DNA of 64,000 nucleotides from contig CAUBJF010000007.1 of NCBI GenBank assembly GCA_958436175.1, positions 1 to 64,000 on the forward strand. The letters run 5' to 3'. The stretch comes from an uncultured Muribaculaceae bacterium (lineage in GTDB: Bacteria; Bacteroidota; Bacteroidia; Bacteroidales; Muribaculaceae). This document shows positions 53,602 through 61,982 of the stretch, piece by piece. Made by a program: the position numbers and the translations under genes. Every line of letters starts with the position of its first letter. The stretch's first letter is position 1. A model generated the notes under the pieces. That model had not been told where the DNA came from, did not search any database, and saw only the letters and a list, made by a program, of their open reading frames with translations.

Positions 53602-54450
53602 CTATTTCTTGTCTGCTTCAAGACATTCCACGAAGAAAGGCATTGCAAAAGGATCTTTTATCCAAAAGTTATCTTCGAGAACCCTTGTCCATGTCCTTTT
53701 GCCGAGGACATTCGATTTGTACCATAATTTATTGCCTTCGATAATATCGACCACTTCAAGCTCAACCATGGCATCTTCGGGGAGAACTATGGGATCCGGG
53801 AGGGTGTATTCGATTTTGCGTTCGTCAGTATTGGTTAATATAAAGTCGAAATATATTGGTTTGTTAAGTACATTGACAAAGTTTCTGGTAGGGTCTCTGT
53901 GAACTTTGCTCATATCATAGATATTGATTCGGAATTTTATGTGAGTCGCCATGCTGTCGCCATCGCAGAACATCATACCAACCTTGTCTACAATCAGTTT
54001 CTTTCCTTTCTTGGCATGGAACTCGTATCCGACGCAATCACCAATAGATTGTCTGTCAATGTATGTTTTTAATATGCCACTGCTATGGCGTTTGCCTTTG
54101 ATATGACGTTTCAGCCTCTTGTTGGAGGTGACGGCAAATTCCGGAAGTGATGTTTTGCCTGGGTTCATTTCGACTGTGATAGTGTCGTTGATATCGAGTC
54201 CGGCAAGAGGAAATGCCCTTATCGTGTATCCTACGTACGAGATTGTAAGGGTGTCCTGTTTGTTGACAGCACTTTCCGGAAAAGTAAATATACCGAGACT
54301 GTCGCTGAGTACCGCTGTGCGTTTATGCTTTACTCTGACTGTCGCATAGGGTAGAGTTTCGTGGTTTTCGTCCAACACAATTCCTGTAAGTCCCACCGCG
54401 CTGAGCTCTAAAGTCGAGGCAAGTAGCAATATTAAGACTATGAATTTCAT
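53602..54450 (-). CDS. Exported protein with carboxypeptidase-like regulatory domain
   Basis: 282 residues. A signal peptide (ends near LSAVG) is followed by a beta-sandwich of the CarboxypepD_reg type (GIVLDENHETLPYATVRVKH, DSLGIFTFPE, ISYVGYTIRAFPL). A ~170-residue beta-rich domain of unknown role follows (GILKTYIDRQSIGDCVGYEF; FRINIYDM). Proteins of this form are common in Bacteroidetes next to receptors, but no receptor lies nearby. It is a stand-alone gene converging on the flavodiiron terminator. Confidence 0.75.
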   Translation of the reverse strand: MKFIVLILLLASTLELSAVGLTGIVLDENHETLPYATVRVKHKRTAVLSDSLGIFTFPESAVNKQDTLTISYVGYTIRAFPLAGLDINDTITVEMNPGKTSLPEFAVTSNKRLKRHIKGKRHSSGILKTYIDRQSIGDCVGYEFHAKKGKKLIVDKVGMMFCDGDSMATHIKFRINIYDMSKVHRDPTRNFVNVLNKPIYFDFILTNTDERKIEYTLPDPIVLPEDAMVELEVVDIIEGNKLWYKSNVLGKRTWTRVLEDNFWIKDPFAMPFFVECLEADKK

Positions 54451-54506
54451 GCAAACGATAATTTAATGGTATGCCTCATTTCGAAGGCATACCATTAGAT
54501 TGAGTA

Positions 54507-55397
54507 TTAATTTTCAACAGCTTTATTTGGCAGTGAATCTATGAATGTCCATAGTTTGAGGCTTGCTAATGCTATTGATATATTCGCGTTTATTTTTTTT
54601 TGTTCATTTACAGAAATAGTAGATGAATTGATGATTGAAATATAACCTTCTGTATAGTTGGCGATATCTTCGATATTCGACATTGTTTGAATGTTGGTAA
54701 AATACGAAGTTAGAACTTTAAATTCGCCTTTTCTTTCGGGATGGATAGTGCCTAAGCGATTGTAGATGACAGAAATATCATCGTCGTAAATATTTTCAAA
54801 GAAATTGTCTATTTTATTGACAGCTTCTTCTTCAGTCATATTAGTATTTTCAATCCCTAACGCATCGAAGGATTTGAAAACAGATTGAACGAGTTCAAGA
54901 GTTGTTTTGACGTTTAGGTTGTTAAAGAGTAAGGATTGCAGAATTGATGCGTTATGGAGAGCTCCAGCGTTATTGGGGTTTAATGTATACTCATTCTTGA
55001 GACTGTCGATAAGGTTTTGGATAAGAGCTCGTTTTGGCGCTGTTAATGATTCCTCGATTGCTTCGATGTTTTCGTCTCTGTGTAGATCTTTCCATTTTTT
55101 TCGGGATTTGGATATCGATAACGAAGTACTGCCATCTTCTGTATGGCCGCTGTAATCGGCTTTTATAGATTCTTTAAATTTACCGAAGCCTAGATCTCCT
55201 CGCGATTTTTGGGAAGGGATGTAATGAGAGGAGTAGTTCTTTAAAGAGGTTATCAGTTCTGTGTATTCTTTGCCGATAGCATCAGTTGGAGATATAGGTT
55301 CGAGTTTCTCGTTTGATGAGCAGCTTGTTATAATAAAGGCTGCGCAACTAATGATAGCCGTTATAATGGCTATCATCATTACATGGAATTTATTCAT
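54507..55397 (-). CDS. Hypothetical lipoprotein, AT-rich gene
   Basis: The start at 55397 (MNKFHVMMIAIIT) is favoured because it begins the signal peptide; starts at 55409 and 55472 are also in frame. The lipobox is ITSC. The mature ~280 residues are mostly helical and charged (SISKSRKKWKDLHRDENIEAIEESL), with no recognised domain. The gene is visibly more AT-rich than its GC-rich neighbours, suggesting recent acquisition. Confidence 0.6.
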   Translation of the reverse strand: MNKFHVMMIAIITAIISCAAFIITSCSSNEKLEPISPTDAIGKEYTELITSLKNYSSHYIPSQKSRGDLGFGKFKESIKADYSGHTEDGSTSLSISKSRKKWKDLHRDENIEAIEESLTAPKRALIQNLIDSLKNEYTLNPNNAGALHNASILQSLLFNNLNVKTTLELVQSVFKSFDALGIENTNMTEEEAVNKIDNFFENIYDDDISVIYNRLGTIHPERKGEFKVLTSYFTNIQTMSNIEDIANYTEGYISIINSSTISVNEQKKINANISIALASLKLWTFIDSLPNKAVEN

Positions 55398-55607
55398 CGA
55401 TTTAATCATTTGTGAATTAGATTTAGGATCCGTTTGTGAATTGTTTGGTGAAGTCGGCATCACGTTGTGCATTATGGCGCAAATATAATTGCCTTTTTCA
55501 AAAAAAGCAAACTTTTTATGATAAATATTATTATATTTGCTAAGTAAATATTAATAGCATTAAATTCATGTGATTTCTGTTTGGGATGTTGGTCTTTTCG
55601 GGCCGGT

Positions 55608-55674
55608 AATAGTTGAAAACGAAAAGTGGCCGTTGCCCGAATTAGGGTAGCGGCCACTCCACGTTTCAACTATT
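55608..55674. other. Long nested hairpin
   Basis: AATAGTTGAAA (55608-55618) pairs with TTTCAACTATT (55664-55674). Inside it, AGTGGCCG (55625-55632) pairs with CGGCCACT (55651-55658), with CCC/GGG at the tip. No known RNA family is recognised. It is followed at 55680-55760 by a 26-residue ORF starting MRALKPGITTQL. A weak long-range pairing (AGAGCCCTTA with TAAGCGCTCT) spans that ORF. The 460-base gap holds nothing else. Confidence 0.45.
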
Positions 55675-55873
55675 TATTTATGAGAGCCCTTAAACCTGGT
55701 ATCACTACCCAGCTTAAAGACGAGGATGCTTCGTTGTGCATGTCCTATCTTTCTTTGTAATAGCATAACGAATAAGCGCTCTTAATTCTGTTAAATCAAG
55801 TTGTAAAAGAGTATAAAGATTCTAAACAGAAGTGCCTTTCAAGGCATTCTGGGGGCAGTTTATGCCGTCTTCC

Positions 55874-57169
55874 CTATGAAACTTTGAAAGCTCCGAGGCG
55901 TGTCGAGTAGTCCGGCGACTTCATGGCGCGGCGTATGGCGTTGACGAATTTTATGCTCTTGCCGTCCTCGCTTTTTTCGCGGTACTGCTGAGCGCCGAGG
56001 ACGACGGTATCAGCTCCCATGGCTCCATTGACTCTGTCGATGGCCTTGGAGAGCTCATTGTACTTCTTGCTGCGCTCGGGGTCGTAGCTGAAGAGGTCGG
56101 GCTGGATGGCATAGTCGGGGCACAGTCCCGACACCATGATTCCGGCACGTTTGTAGTGGATTCCCTTGAGGTATATCCGCTCGAGGATACGGTTGGCGAC
56201 ATCGACAATCTCGTTGGTGGCGTTGGTAGGGGTCATGAAAGAGTAGGAGCCGCTGTTGTCGTACTGCGGAAGGTCCTCGCGGAAGTGGTTGGACTGAATG
56301 AAGGCCGTCACCAGCGAGCATGCGGATCCTTGTCGGCGCAGCTTGAAGGCACAACGCGCGGCGTAGTTGGCGACATGGCTGCGGAGGTCGGCCAGATCTG
56401 TCAGCATCCCCGGGAAACTGCGGCTTGTGACGATGCTCTTCTTCGTCACCTCGTCGAGGCAGTCGGTGGTGATGACGCTCTCGCCGTTGAGCTCTGCCCA
56501 TGTGCGTTCGCCCGTGACATGAAACCTGGATCTTACCCAGCTCCTCGGCTTTTGGGCGAATTCGTAGGCTGTCTGTATGCCGGAGGCTTCCAGGGCCCTG
56601 GTGATCTGTCGCCCTATGCCCCATACGTCGTTGACAGGCAGCAGCTGGAGGGCCTTGATGCGCTGCTCGTCGGTGCCTATGACGCAGCATTTGTTGTAAC
56701 CGGGATATTTCTTCGCAAACTTGCTGGCCGCCTTGGCAAGAGTCCTTGTCGGAGCTATGCCGAGGCTTACGGGCATACCGGTGCCTCTCAACACCTTGCG
56801 GCACAAGGCTTCGCCCCATGCCTTGAGGTCGTGTGTCTCCATACCGCTGAGGTCGAGGAAGGCTTCGTCGATGGAATACTGGGCTATGTCGGGTACCGAT
56901 TCACGCAGTATGCTCATGACGCGGGCCGACATGTCGCCGTAGAGGGTGTAGTTCGACGAGAACGCCACTATGCCCGAGTCGGGGTACATCTCCATGAGCT
57001 GATAGTAGGGCAGACAGTCGCGGATGCCCATGGCCTTGACCTCCTTCGAACGTGCCACCACGCATCCGTCGTTGTTGCTCAGTACGACGATAGGCTTGTG
57101 CGCGAGATCCGGGCGGAACCCGCGCTCGCATGAGCAGAAGAAATTGTCGCAGTCGATGAGCCCTACCAT
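55874..57169 (-). CDS. umuC: Y-family DNA polymerase, UmuC type
   Basis: The start at 57169 (MVGLIDCDNFFCSCER) overlaps umuD by 7 bases; the long open frame upstream is a shadow of umuD. 431 residues. The palm has the catalytic Asp in LIDCDNFF and the DE pair in YSIDEAFLD. VVLSNNDGCVVARS and the helix-hairpin-helix region (LLPVNDVWGIGRQITRALEA) are typical. The little-finger domain and C-terminal tail complete polymerase V. It performs error-prone translesion synthesis with UmuD'. Confidence 0.95.
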   Translation of the reverse strand: MVGLIDCDNFFCSCERGFRPDLAHKPIVVLSNNDGCVVARSKEVKAMGIRDCLPYYQLMEMYPDSGIVAFSSNYTLYGDMSARVMSILRESVPDIAQYSIDEAFLDLSGMETHDLKAWGEALCRKVLRGTGMPVSLGIAPTRTLAKAASKFAKKYPGYNKCCVIGTDEQRIKALQLLPVNDVWGIGRQITRALEASGIQTAYEFAQKPRSWVRSRFHVTGERTWAELNGESVITTDCLDEVTKKSIVTSRSFPGMLTDLADLRSHVANYAARCAFKLRRQGSACSLVTAFIQSNHFREDLPQYDNSGSYSFMTPTNATNEIVDVANRILERIYLKGIHYKRAGIMVSGLCPDYAIQPDLFSYDPERSKKYNELSKAIDRVNGAMGADTVVLGAQQYREKSEDGKSIKFVNAIRRAMKSPDYSTRLGAFKVS

Positions 57170-57621
57170 GGTTCCGAGCCGAGTCGCCGGCGACGGTTCG
57201 ATTTGATTGTGTACAGGACGACGCCCCAGACCATGAAGTCCCTGTCCGGAGTGATTTCGATAGGACGGTAGTGCCGGTTGGAAGGCATCAGGAAGAGACA
57301 CTTGTCCGATACGAAGCGGAGGCGCTTCAAGGTGAACTCGCCCTCGAGGCAGCATACGGCGAGGTCGCCGTTTTCGGGTTCTATGGACTTGTCGATGACG
57401 AGGATATCGCCTTCGGTGATGCCTTCGCCCGACATGGAGTCGCCCGTGACGCGGGCATAGAACGTTGAGGCCGGATGCTCGATAAGCTCCTCGTTGAGGT
57501 CGATGGTCCTGCATATATAGTCCTGTGCCGGGCTGGGAAATCCGGCCTGTACGCCGGCATCCGCATACTGCAGCGGCTGCCTGGTCGAAATGTCGATGCG
57601 GAATAGTTGAAACGGCAACAT
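57163..57621 (-). CDS. umuD: UmuD-type self-cleaving protein
   Basis: The start at 57621 (MLPFQLFRIDI) is chosen over a 21-codon extension. 152 residues. The cleavage site is Ala-Gly in VQAGFPSPAQDY. The Ser nucleophile lies in GDSMSGEGI and the Lys in LEGEFTLKR, forming the Ser/Lys dyad of LexA/UmuD S24 peptidases. RecA-stimulated cleavage yields UmuD', the partner of UmuC. No recognisable LexA box is visible upstream. Confidence 0.93.
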   Translation of the reverse strand: MLPFQLFRIDISTRQPLQYADAGVQAGFPSPAQDYICRTIDLNEELIEHPASTFYARVTGDSMSGEGITEGDILVIDKSIEPENGDLAVCCLEGEFTLKRLRFVSDKCLFLMPSNRHYRPIEITPDRDFMVWGVVLYTIKSNRRRRLGSEPW

Positions 57622-57763
57622 AGGCGTGTCTCCGGTTTTGTAGCTGTGCAAATATCGGCCCGGAGATGTGCAACATTCCGGCACACCGGTGCTAACGAAT
57701 GCTAATACTGGTCGCGCGAAAGCGGAAATTTTGGTCGGAGGGAAAAGTTTTTGTGCTTAAATG

Positions 57764-57795
57764 TTGAACAGAATCAAAATAAATGTTACTTTTGT
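57764..57795 (+). promoter_or_regulatory. Promoter of the zapB-like/zapA operon
   Basis: TTG (57764-57766) and TACTTTTG (57788-57795), spaced about 21 bases, lie just before ATG 57812. Confidence 0.55.
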
Positions 57796-57811
57796 GGAAA
57801 TTTGGAATTGA

Positions 57812-58111
57812 ATGGCTACGGACCTCGCAGAGCAGTTGAAAAGACTCGGGCATAAGGCCGAGTTGCTGACTACGCGCTATGCCACATTGCTGCAGCAGAA
57901 TGAAGAGCTCAGGCAAGAGCTCCGCGACATGCAGGCAACGGTGCTCGTACGCGACGGTGAGATAGAGAAGCTCCGGCTGGAGCTCGAATATCTCAAGGTG
58001 TCGTCGGCGATAGCCCCCGACAGCGAGACTGCTCGCAAAGCCCAGGCCAGGATTTCCGAGTTAGTGCGGGAAATCGACGCGTGCGTCGCCGACTTGATGC
58101 GCGATCTTTAG
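57812..58111 (+). CDS. Coiled-coil protein, ZapB-like
   Basis: 99 residues, almost wholly heptad-patterned (LAEQLKRLGHKAELLTTRY; LLQQNEELRQELRDM; EIEKLRLELEYLK). It lies 20 bases upstream of zapA. This position and the coiled coil suggest a Z-ring-associated role comparable to ZapB, but coiled coils are poor evidence of homology. Confidence 0.55.
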   Translation: MATDLAEQLKRLGHKAELLTTRYATLLQQNEELRQELRDMQATVLVRDGEIEKLRLELEYLKVSSAIAPDSETARKAQARISELVREIDACVADLMRDL

Positions 58112-58131
58112 CCACCAACGGCCCACCCACG

Positions 58132-58428
58132 ATGAACGAACAGAGAGAACACAAGATAACAATAAAGATAGCCGACGTAGAGCCTTTCAGGCTCCCGGTG
58201 CCGGAGAACGAAGAGTCGTTCTACCGCCATGTGATAGAACGCATCAACAAGAATGTCGACAAGCTGAGCTTCGGTGCCCATGCCGACAGCCGCGAAGTAG
58301 CGCTTGCCAAAGTCGCGCTCTATTATGCCACGATGCTCTACAGGCAGACGAATCTGATCAACGCGCAGGCCGCCCTGCTTTCGGATTTCGAGAAACGCAT
58401 AGACTCGTTGCTCGAAGGTTCCGACTGA
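58132..58428 (+). CDS. zapA: Cell division protein ZapA
   Basis: The start at ATG 58132 (MNEQREHKITIKIADV) is chosen; the frame opens earlier inside the upstream gene. 98 residues. The N-terminal beta strands and helix (PFRLPVPENEESFYRHVIERIN) and the C-terminal long helix (ALAKVALYYATMLYRQTNLINAQ) fit ZapA, which cross-links FtsZ filaments. It is co-transcribed with the upstream coiled-coil gene. Confidence 0.85.
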   Translation: MNEQREHKITIKIADVEPFRLPVPENEESFYRHVIERINKNVDKLSFGAHADSREVALAKVALYYATMLYRQTNLINAQAALLSDFEKRIDSLLEGSD

Positions 58429-58480
58429 CAGTTTTTGCCGACCACGCCGAGTACACTCCCGTACCGGAGAGTTGTTAACC

Positions 58481-58566
58481 GCATTTCATTCCCTTGGCAC
58501 ATGTCCGTCGATGCCGGGCACGTGCGTCGTAGCGCCGACAGGGATGTGAAATGCCTTTCTTTTTTT
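58481..58566 (+). ncRNA. Candidate structured RNA between zapA and rny
   Basis: GCATTTCA (58481-58488) pairs with TGAAATGC (58547-58554), extended by TCCCT/AGGGA. Inside are a stem GCACATGTCC/GGGCACGTGC (one mismatch) and a small hairpin GTCG/CGAC, giving a three-way junction. A T-rich run (58555-58566) follows directly. A smaller hairpin (ACTC..GAGT) precedes it. It could be a small RNA with its own terminator, or just an elaborate terminator of zapA. In enterobacteria the 6S RNA gene follows zapA, but I see no clear 6S fold here. Confidence 0.45.
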
Positions 58567-58587
58567 ATCCAAGTACCACTATAATAA

Positions 58588-60129
58588 ATGTTTGTACTGT
58601 ATTTCATCGCTGTCGCCGTCATCGCCGCCGCTATTGGTGTCGGGGTTACTCTTATGGTGCAGCGACGCATGGCCTCGTCGCGGGCCAGACTGATTGTGGC
58701 CGACGCTGAGCGTGAGGCCGAAGACATAAAGCGTAACAAGGCTCTCGAAGGCCGTGAAGAAGCCCTGAAAATCACAACCGAAGCCGAGAAACAGGCGCAG
58801 CAGAAGATGTCGCGTCTACAGAGCCAGGAAGCAAAAATGAAGCAGCGCGAGCTCCAGCTCAACCAGCAGCAGAGCGAGAACCAGCGCACACGCAACGAGC
58901 TCGACGGCATACGCCAGAACCTCGACGCACAGCAGACCGTAATCAAAAACCGGCAGACCGAGCTCGACGACCTCCATCGCCAGGCTCAGGACCTTCTCGA
59001 GCACATATCCGGGCTTTCGTCCGTGGAAGCAAAGGAAAAACTCATCGAAAGCCTTAAGGATGAGGCCAAGACAGCCGCTGCTTCCTATATCAACGACATA
59101 ATGGACGATGCCAAGATGACCGCCAACAAGGAGGCAAAAAGAATCGTCGTACAGTCTATCCAGCGTGTCGCCACAGAGACAGCCATCGAGAATTCCGTGA
59201 CTGTGTTCCATATCGATTCCGACGAAATCAAAGGCCGCATCATCGGTCGCGAAGGCCGCAACATACGTGCCCTCGAGGCAGCCACCGGCATCGAGATTAT
59301 AGTCGACGACACCCCCGAGGCCATCGTCCTCTCGGGATTCGACCCCGTACGTCGCGAGATAGCGCGTCTCGCCCTCCATCAGCTTGTTGCCGACGGCCGA
59401 ATACACCCCGCCCGTATAGAGGAGGTTGTCGCAAAGGTACGCAAGCAGATAGAGCAGGAAATCATCGAGACAGGCCAGCGCACGGCTATCGACCTCGGTA
59501 TCCATGGCCTCCATCCCGAACTTATCCGTCTTGTCGGCAAGATGAAATATCGTTCGAGCTACGGACAGAACCTTCTCCAGCACTCACGCGAGACAGCGAA
59601 CCTCTGTGCCGTAATGGCTTCCGAACTCGGTCTCAATCCTAAGAAAGCACGTCGCGCAGGCCTTCTTCACGATATAGGCAAGGTGCCCGACGAAGAGCCC
59701 GAACTGCCGCATGCACTCCTGGGCATGAAGCTTGCCGAGAAATACAAGGAAAAACCCGAAATATGCAACGCTATCGGCGCGCATCACGACGAAGTGGAGC
59801 AGACATCGCTCCTCGCGCCTATCGTACAGGTCTGCGATGCCATCTCCGGCGCCCGTCCCGGTGCCCGTCGTGAAATCGTAGAGGCCTATATCAAGCGTCT
59901 CAACGACCTCGAACAGCTTGCAATGTCCTATCCCGGCGTTATCAAGACCTATGCCATCCAGGCTGGCCGCGAGCTGCGCGTCATCGTAGGTGCCGACAAG
60001 ATTGATGATTCCGAGACCGAAAAACTGTCGTCGGAAATAGCTCGTCGCATCCAGGACGAGATGACATATCCCGGACAGGTGAAGATCACCGTCATCCGCG
60101 AAATCCGTTCCGTAAGCTTCGCAAAATAA
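58588..60129 (+). CDS. rny: Ribonuclease Y
   Basis: 513 residues. An N-terminal membrane anchor (FVLYFIAVAVIAAAIGVGVTL) and a long coiled coil (~30-170) precede a KH RNA-binding domain (KGRIIGREGRNIRALEAATGIEIIVDD) and an HD phosphohydrolase domain (LLQHSRETANL, GLLHDIGKVPDEE, AIGAHHDEVE). It starts mRNA decay by endonucleolytic cleavage at the inner membrane. The PSP1/RicT-like gene follows after 6 bases; in Bacillus RicT is a specificity factor of RNase Y. Confidence 0.96.
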   Translation: MFVLYFIAVAVIAAAIGVGVTLMVQRRMASSRARLIVADAEREAEDIKRNKALEGREEALKITTEAEKQAQQKMSRLQSQEAKMKQRELQLNQQQSENQRTRNELDGIRQNLDAQQTVIKNRQTELDDLHRQAQDLLEHISGLSSVEAKEKLIESLKDEAKTAAASYINDIMDDAKMTANKEAKRIVVQSIQRVATETAIENSVTVFHIDSDEIKGRIIGREGRNIRALEAATGIEIIVDDTPEAIVLSGFDPVRREIARLALHQLVADGRIHPARIEEVVAKVRKQIEQEIIETGQRTAIDLGIHGLHPELIRLVGKMKYRSSYGQNLLQHSRETANLCAVMASELGLNPKKARRAGLLHDIGKVPDEEPELPHALLGMKLAEKYKEKPEICNAIGAHHDEVEQTSLLAPIVQVCDAISGARPGARREIVEAYIKRLNDLEQLAMSYPGVIKTYAIQAGRELRVIVGADKIDDSETEKLSSEIARRIQDEMTYPGQVKITVIREIRSVSFAK

Positions 60130-60135
60130 GGCGCT

Positions 60136-61494
60136 ATGTCCACACCCGAAAACATCAAGGACGAGGACAGCATCCGCGACGAAGGCGGCTGCCGGCACGG
60201 CGAGACATCCGGCTGCGGCAACTGCCAGCGTGGCAAGCTGCACAGTTTCGACTGGCTCGCGGATATCCCCGGAGGATATGCCGAGAGCGAGATGGTCGAA
60301 GTGCAGTTCAAGAACACGCGCAAGGGCTATTATCGCAACAGCCTCCATATCCCTCTCGAGATTGGCGATGTCGTCGCCGTGGAGGCTTCTCCCGGCCACG
60401 ACATAGGCACTGTCACCCTTACGGGCAAGCTTGTGGAGCTGCGTATGAAGCGTCTCAGTCCCTCTCGCAATAACCAGGGCGAGACAAAGCGTATCTTCCG
60501 TAAAGCAAAACCGGCCGACCTCGAGAAGTTCGAGGAGGCCAAGGCCCGCGAGAACGATACTATGATACAGGCACGGCGCATAGCCGACAGCCTGCATCTG
60601 AACATGAAAATCGGCGATGTCGAGTTCCAGGGCGACGGTAACAAGGCCATATTCTACTATATAGCCGACGAGCGCGTCGATTTCCGACAGCTCATCAAAG
60701 TTCTTGCCGACACCTTCAAGGTACGCATCGAGATGAAGCAGATCGGTGCCCGTCAGGAAGCCGGACGTATAGGCGGCATAGGCCCCTGCGGCCGTCCCCT
60801 GTGCTGTTCGCAGTGGATGACCAATTTCGTGTCGGTAGCCACCAGCGCGGCGCGTCACCAGGACATATCGCTTAATCCGCAGAAGCTCGCCGGACAGTGC
60901 GCCAAGCTCAAATGCTGTCTCAACTTCGAAGTCGATGCCTACGTAGAGGCCTCCAAGAAGATGCCTCCGCGCGAAGTGCGACTCGAATCGGCCGATGGTA
61001 CCTTCTACTACTTCAAGAGCGATATCTTCAACCGTACAGTCACTTATTCGTCCGACAAGAATACGGCGGCCAACCTTGTGACTCTCGATGCCGACAGGGT
61101 ATTTGAGATCATAGAGCTGAACAAGGCCGGTGAGAAGCCTGTTTCCCTGCTGCCCGACAGCGGCGACAAGAAGCGCAGCCAGGCAGCCTTCGGCGATATT
61201 CTCGGCGATGGCGACCTTACACGTTTCGACAAGAAGAAAAAGAAGCGCAGCAAAGGCAAGGGCGGCTCCGACAAGCCCCGTAACGATGACGAGAAACCAC
61301 GGCAGGCGCCCGACAAGCCTAAAGCCGAGAAACCCCGTGGCGACGAAGAGCGTCCCAAAGGCGGTAATGGAGGCAATGGCGGCAACGGCGACGCTCCGAG
61401 ACCGAAGAACAAGAACCGGAAGAAGCCCCAGGGACGGCAGCAGCGTCCCGCAGGCGATAATGCGGCTCCGGAGGGCGCGCCTAAAACAGAATGA
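60136..61494 (+). CDS. PSP1-domain protein, RicT-like
   Basis: 452 residues. The N-terminal ~55 residues include Cys motifs (GGCRHGETSGCGNCQRG). The PSP1 core follows (FKNTRKGYYRNSLHIPLEIGD; FRQLIKVLADTFKVRIEMKQIGARQEA). GGIGPCGRPLCCSQW and QCAKLKCCLNFE supply the cysteines typical of RicT. The C-terminal ~110 residues are a Lys/Gly/Pro-rich, low-complexity tail suited to RNA binding. It lies between rny and gldH, overlapping the latter by 4 bases. Confidence 0.88.
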   Translation: MSTPENIKDEDSIRDEGGCRHGETSGCGNCQRGKLHSFDWLADIPGGYAESEMVEVQFKNTRKGYYRNSLHIPLEIGDVVAVEASPGHDIGTVTLTGKLVELRMKRLSPSRNNQGETKRIFRKAKPADLEKFEEAKARENDTMIQARRIADSLHLNMKIGDVEFQGDGNKAIFYYIADERVDFRQLIKVLADTFKVRIEMKQIGARQEAGRIGGIGPCGRPLCCSQWMTNFVSVATSAARHQDISLNPQKLAGQCAKLKCCLNFEVDAYVEASKKMPPREVRLESADGTFYYFKSDIFNRTVTYSSDKNTAANLVTLDADRVFEIIELNKAGEKPVSLLPDSGDKKRSQAAFGDILGDGDLTRFDKKKKKRSKGKGGSDKPRNDDEKPRQAPDKPKAEKPRGDEERPKGGNGGNGGNGDAPRPKNKNRKKPQGRQQRPAGDNAAPEGAPKTE

Positions 61495-61982
61495 AAGCTT
61501 TAGCCGGGCTACTGACGGTGTTCTTAGCCGTCATGACGACGGCTTGCTATCGCCAGACGGCGGTTTCGTCGGGCGATGAGAACTATTTCAGCGCGTTTAT
61601 GTCGCCGGAGGATACGAAATGGCTCTACGAAGAGCCTGCCGTCTTCCGTCCCGACACCTTGCGCGACAGCGTCGCCACCGGCGGCACTCTCCTTCTGTCT
61701 GTAAGGCATACCAACTCCTATCCTTTCCGCAACCTCTGGCTCGAGCTGGCCTATCCGGCCGACGACAGCACCATAGTGGCCGACACAGTCAACATCGTCC
61801 TCGCTGATATCTACGGCAACTGGACAGGTAAGGGCATGGGTGTCTCCCATCAGCTGACCGACACGGTGTCGACGGATTTCCGTCTCGTCCGTAAGAAGCC
61901 TGTCACAGTGCGCCACATCATGCGTACCGACACTCTTGAAGGAATAGAACAAATAGGTATAATATATCTCCCTGCACAGTAA
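61491..61982 (+). CDS. gldH: GldH lipoprotein
   Basis: 163 residues. The signal peptide has lipobox MTTAC (Cys ~19). The GldH-type body has WLYEEPAVFRPDTLRDS, RHTNSYPFRNLWLEL, ADIYGNWTGKGMGVSH and the end GIEQIGIIY. GldH belongs to the set needed for gliding and type IX secretion in Flavobacteria; many non-gliding Bacteroidales keep it with unknown function. It overlaps ricT by 4 bases and the HAD gene by one base. Confidence 0.88.
   Translation: MKALAGLLTVFLAVMTTACYRQTAVSSGDENYFSAFMSPEDTKWLYEEPAVFRPDTLRDSVATGGTLLLSVRHTNSYPFRNLWLELAYPADDSTIVADTVNIVLADIYGNWTGKGMGVSHQLTDTVSTDFRLVRKKPVTVRHIMRTDTLEGIEQIGIIYLPAQ

Noticed and set aside
55608..55674. Integron attC site
   Set aside because: The hairpin lacks the RYYYAAC and GTTRRRY boxes and there is no integron integrase or cassette array.
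57170..57676. N-terminal extension of umuC
   Set aside because: The extra 169 codons are the umuD gene in another frame (Arg/His-rich); MVGLIDCDNFF is the true start.
59584..60858. 424-residue reverse frame
   Set aside because: It runs antisense across rny and the PSP1 gene, both strongly supported.
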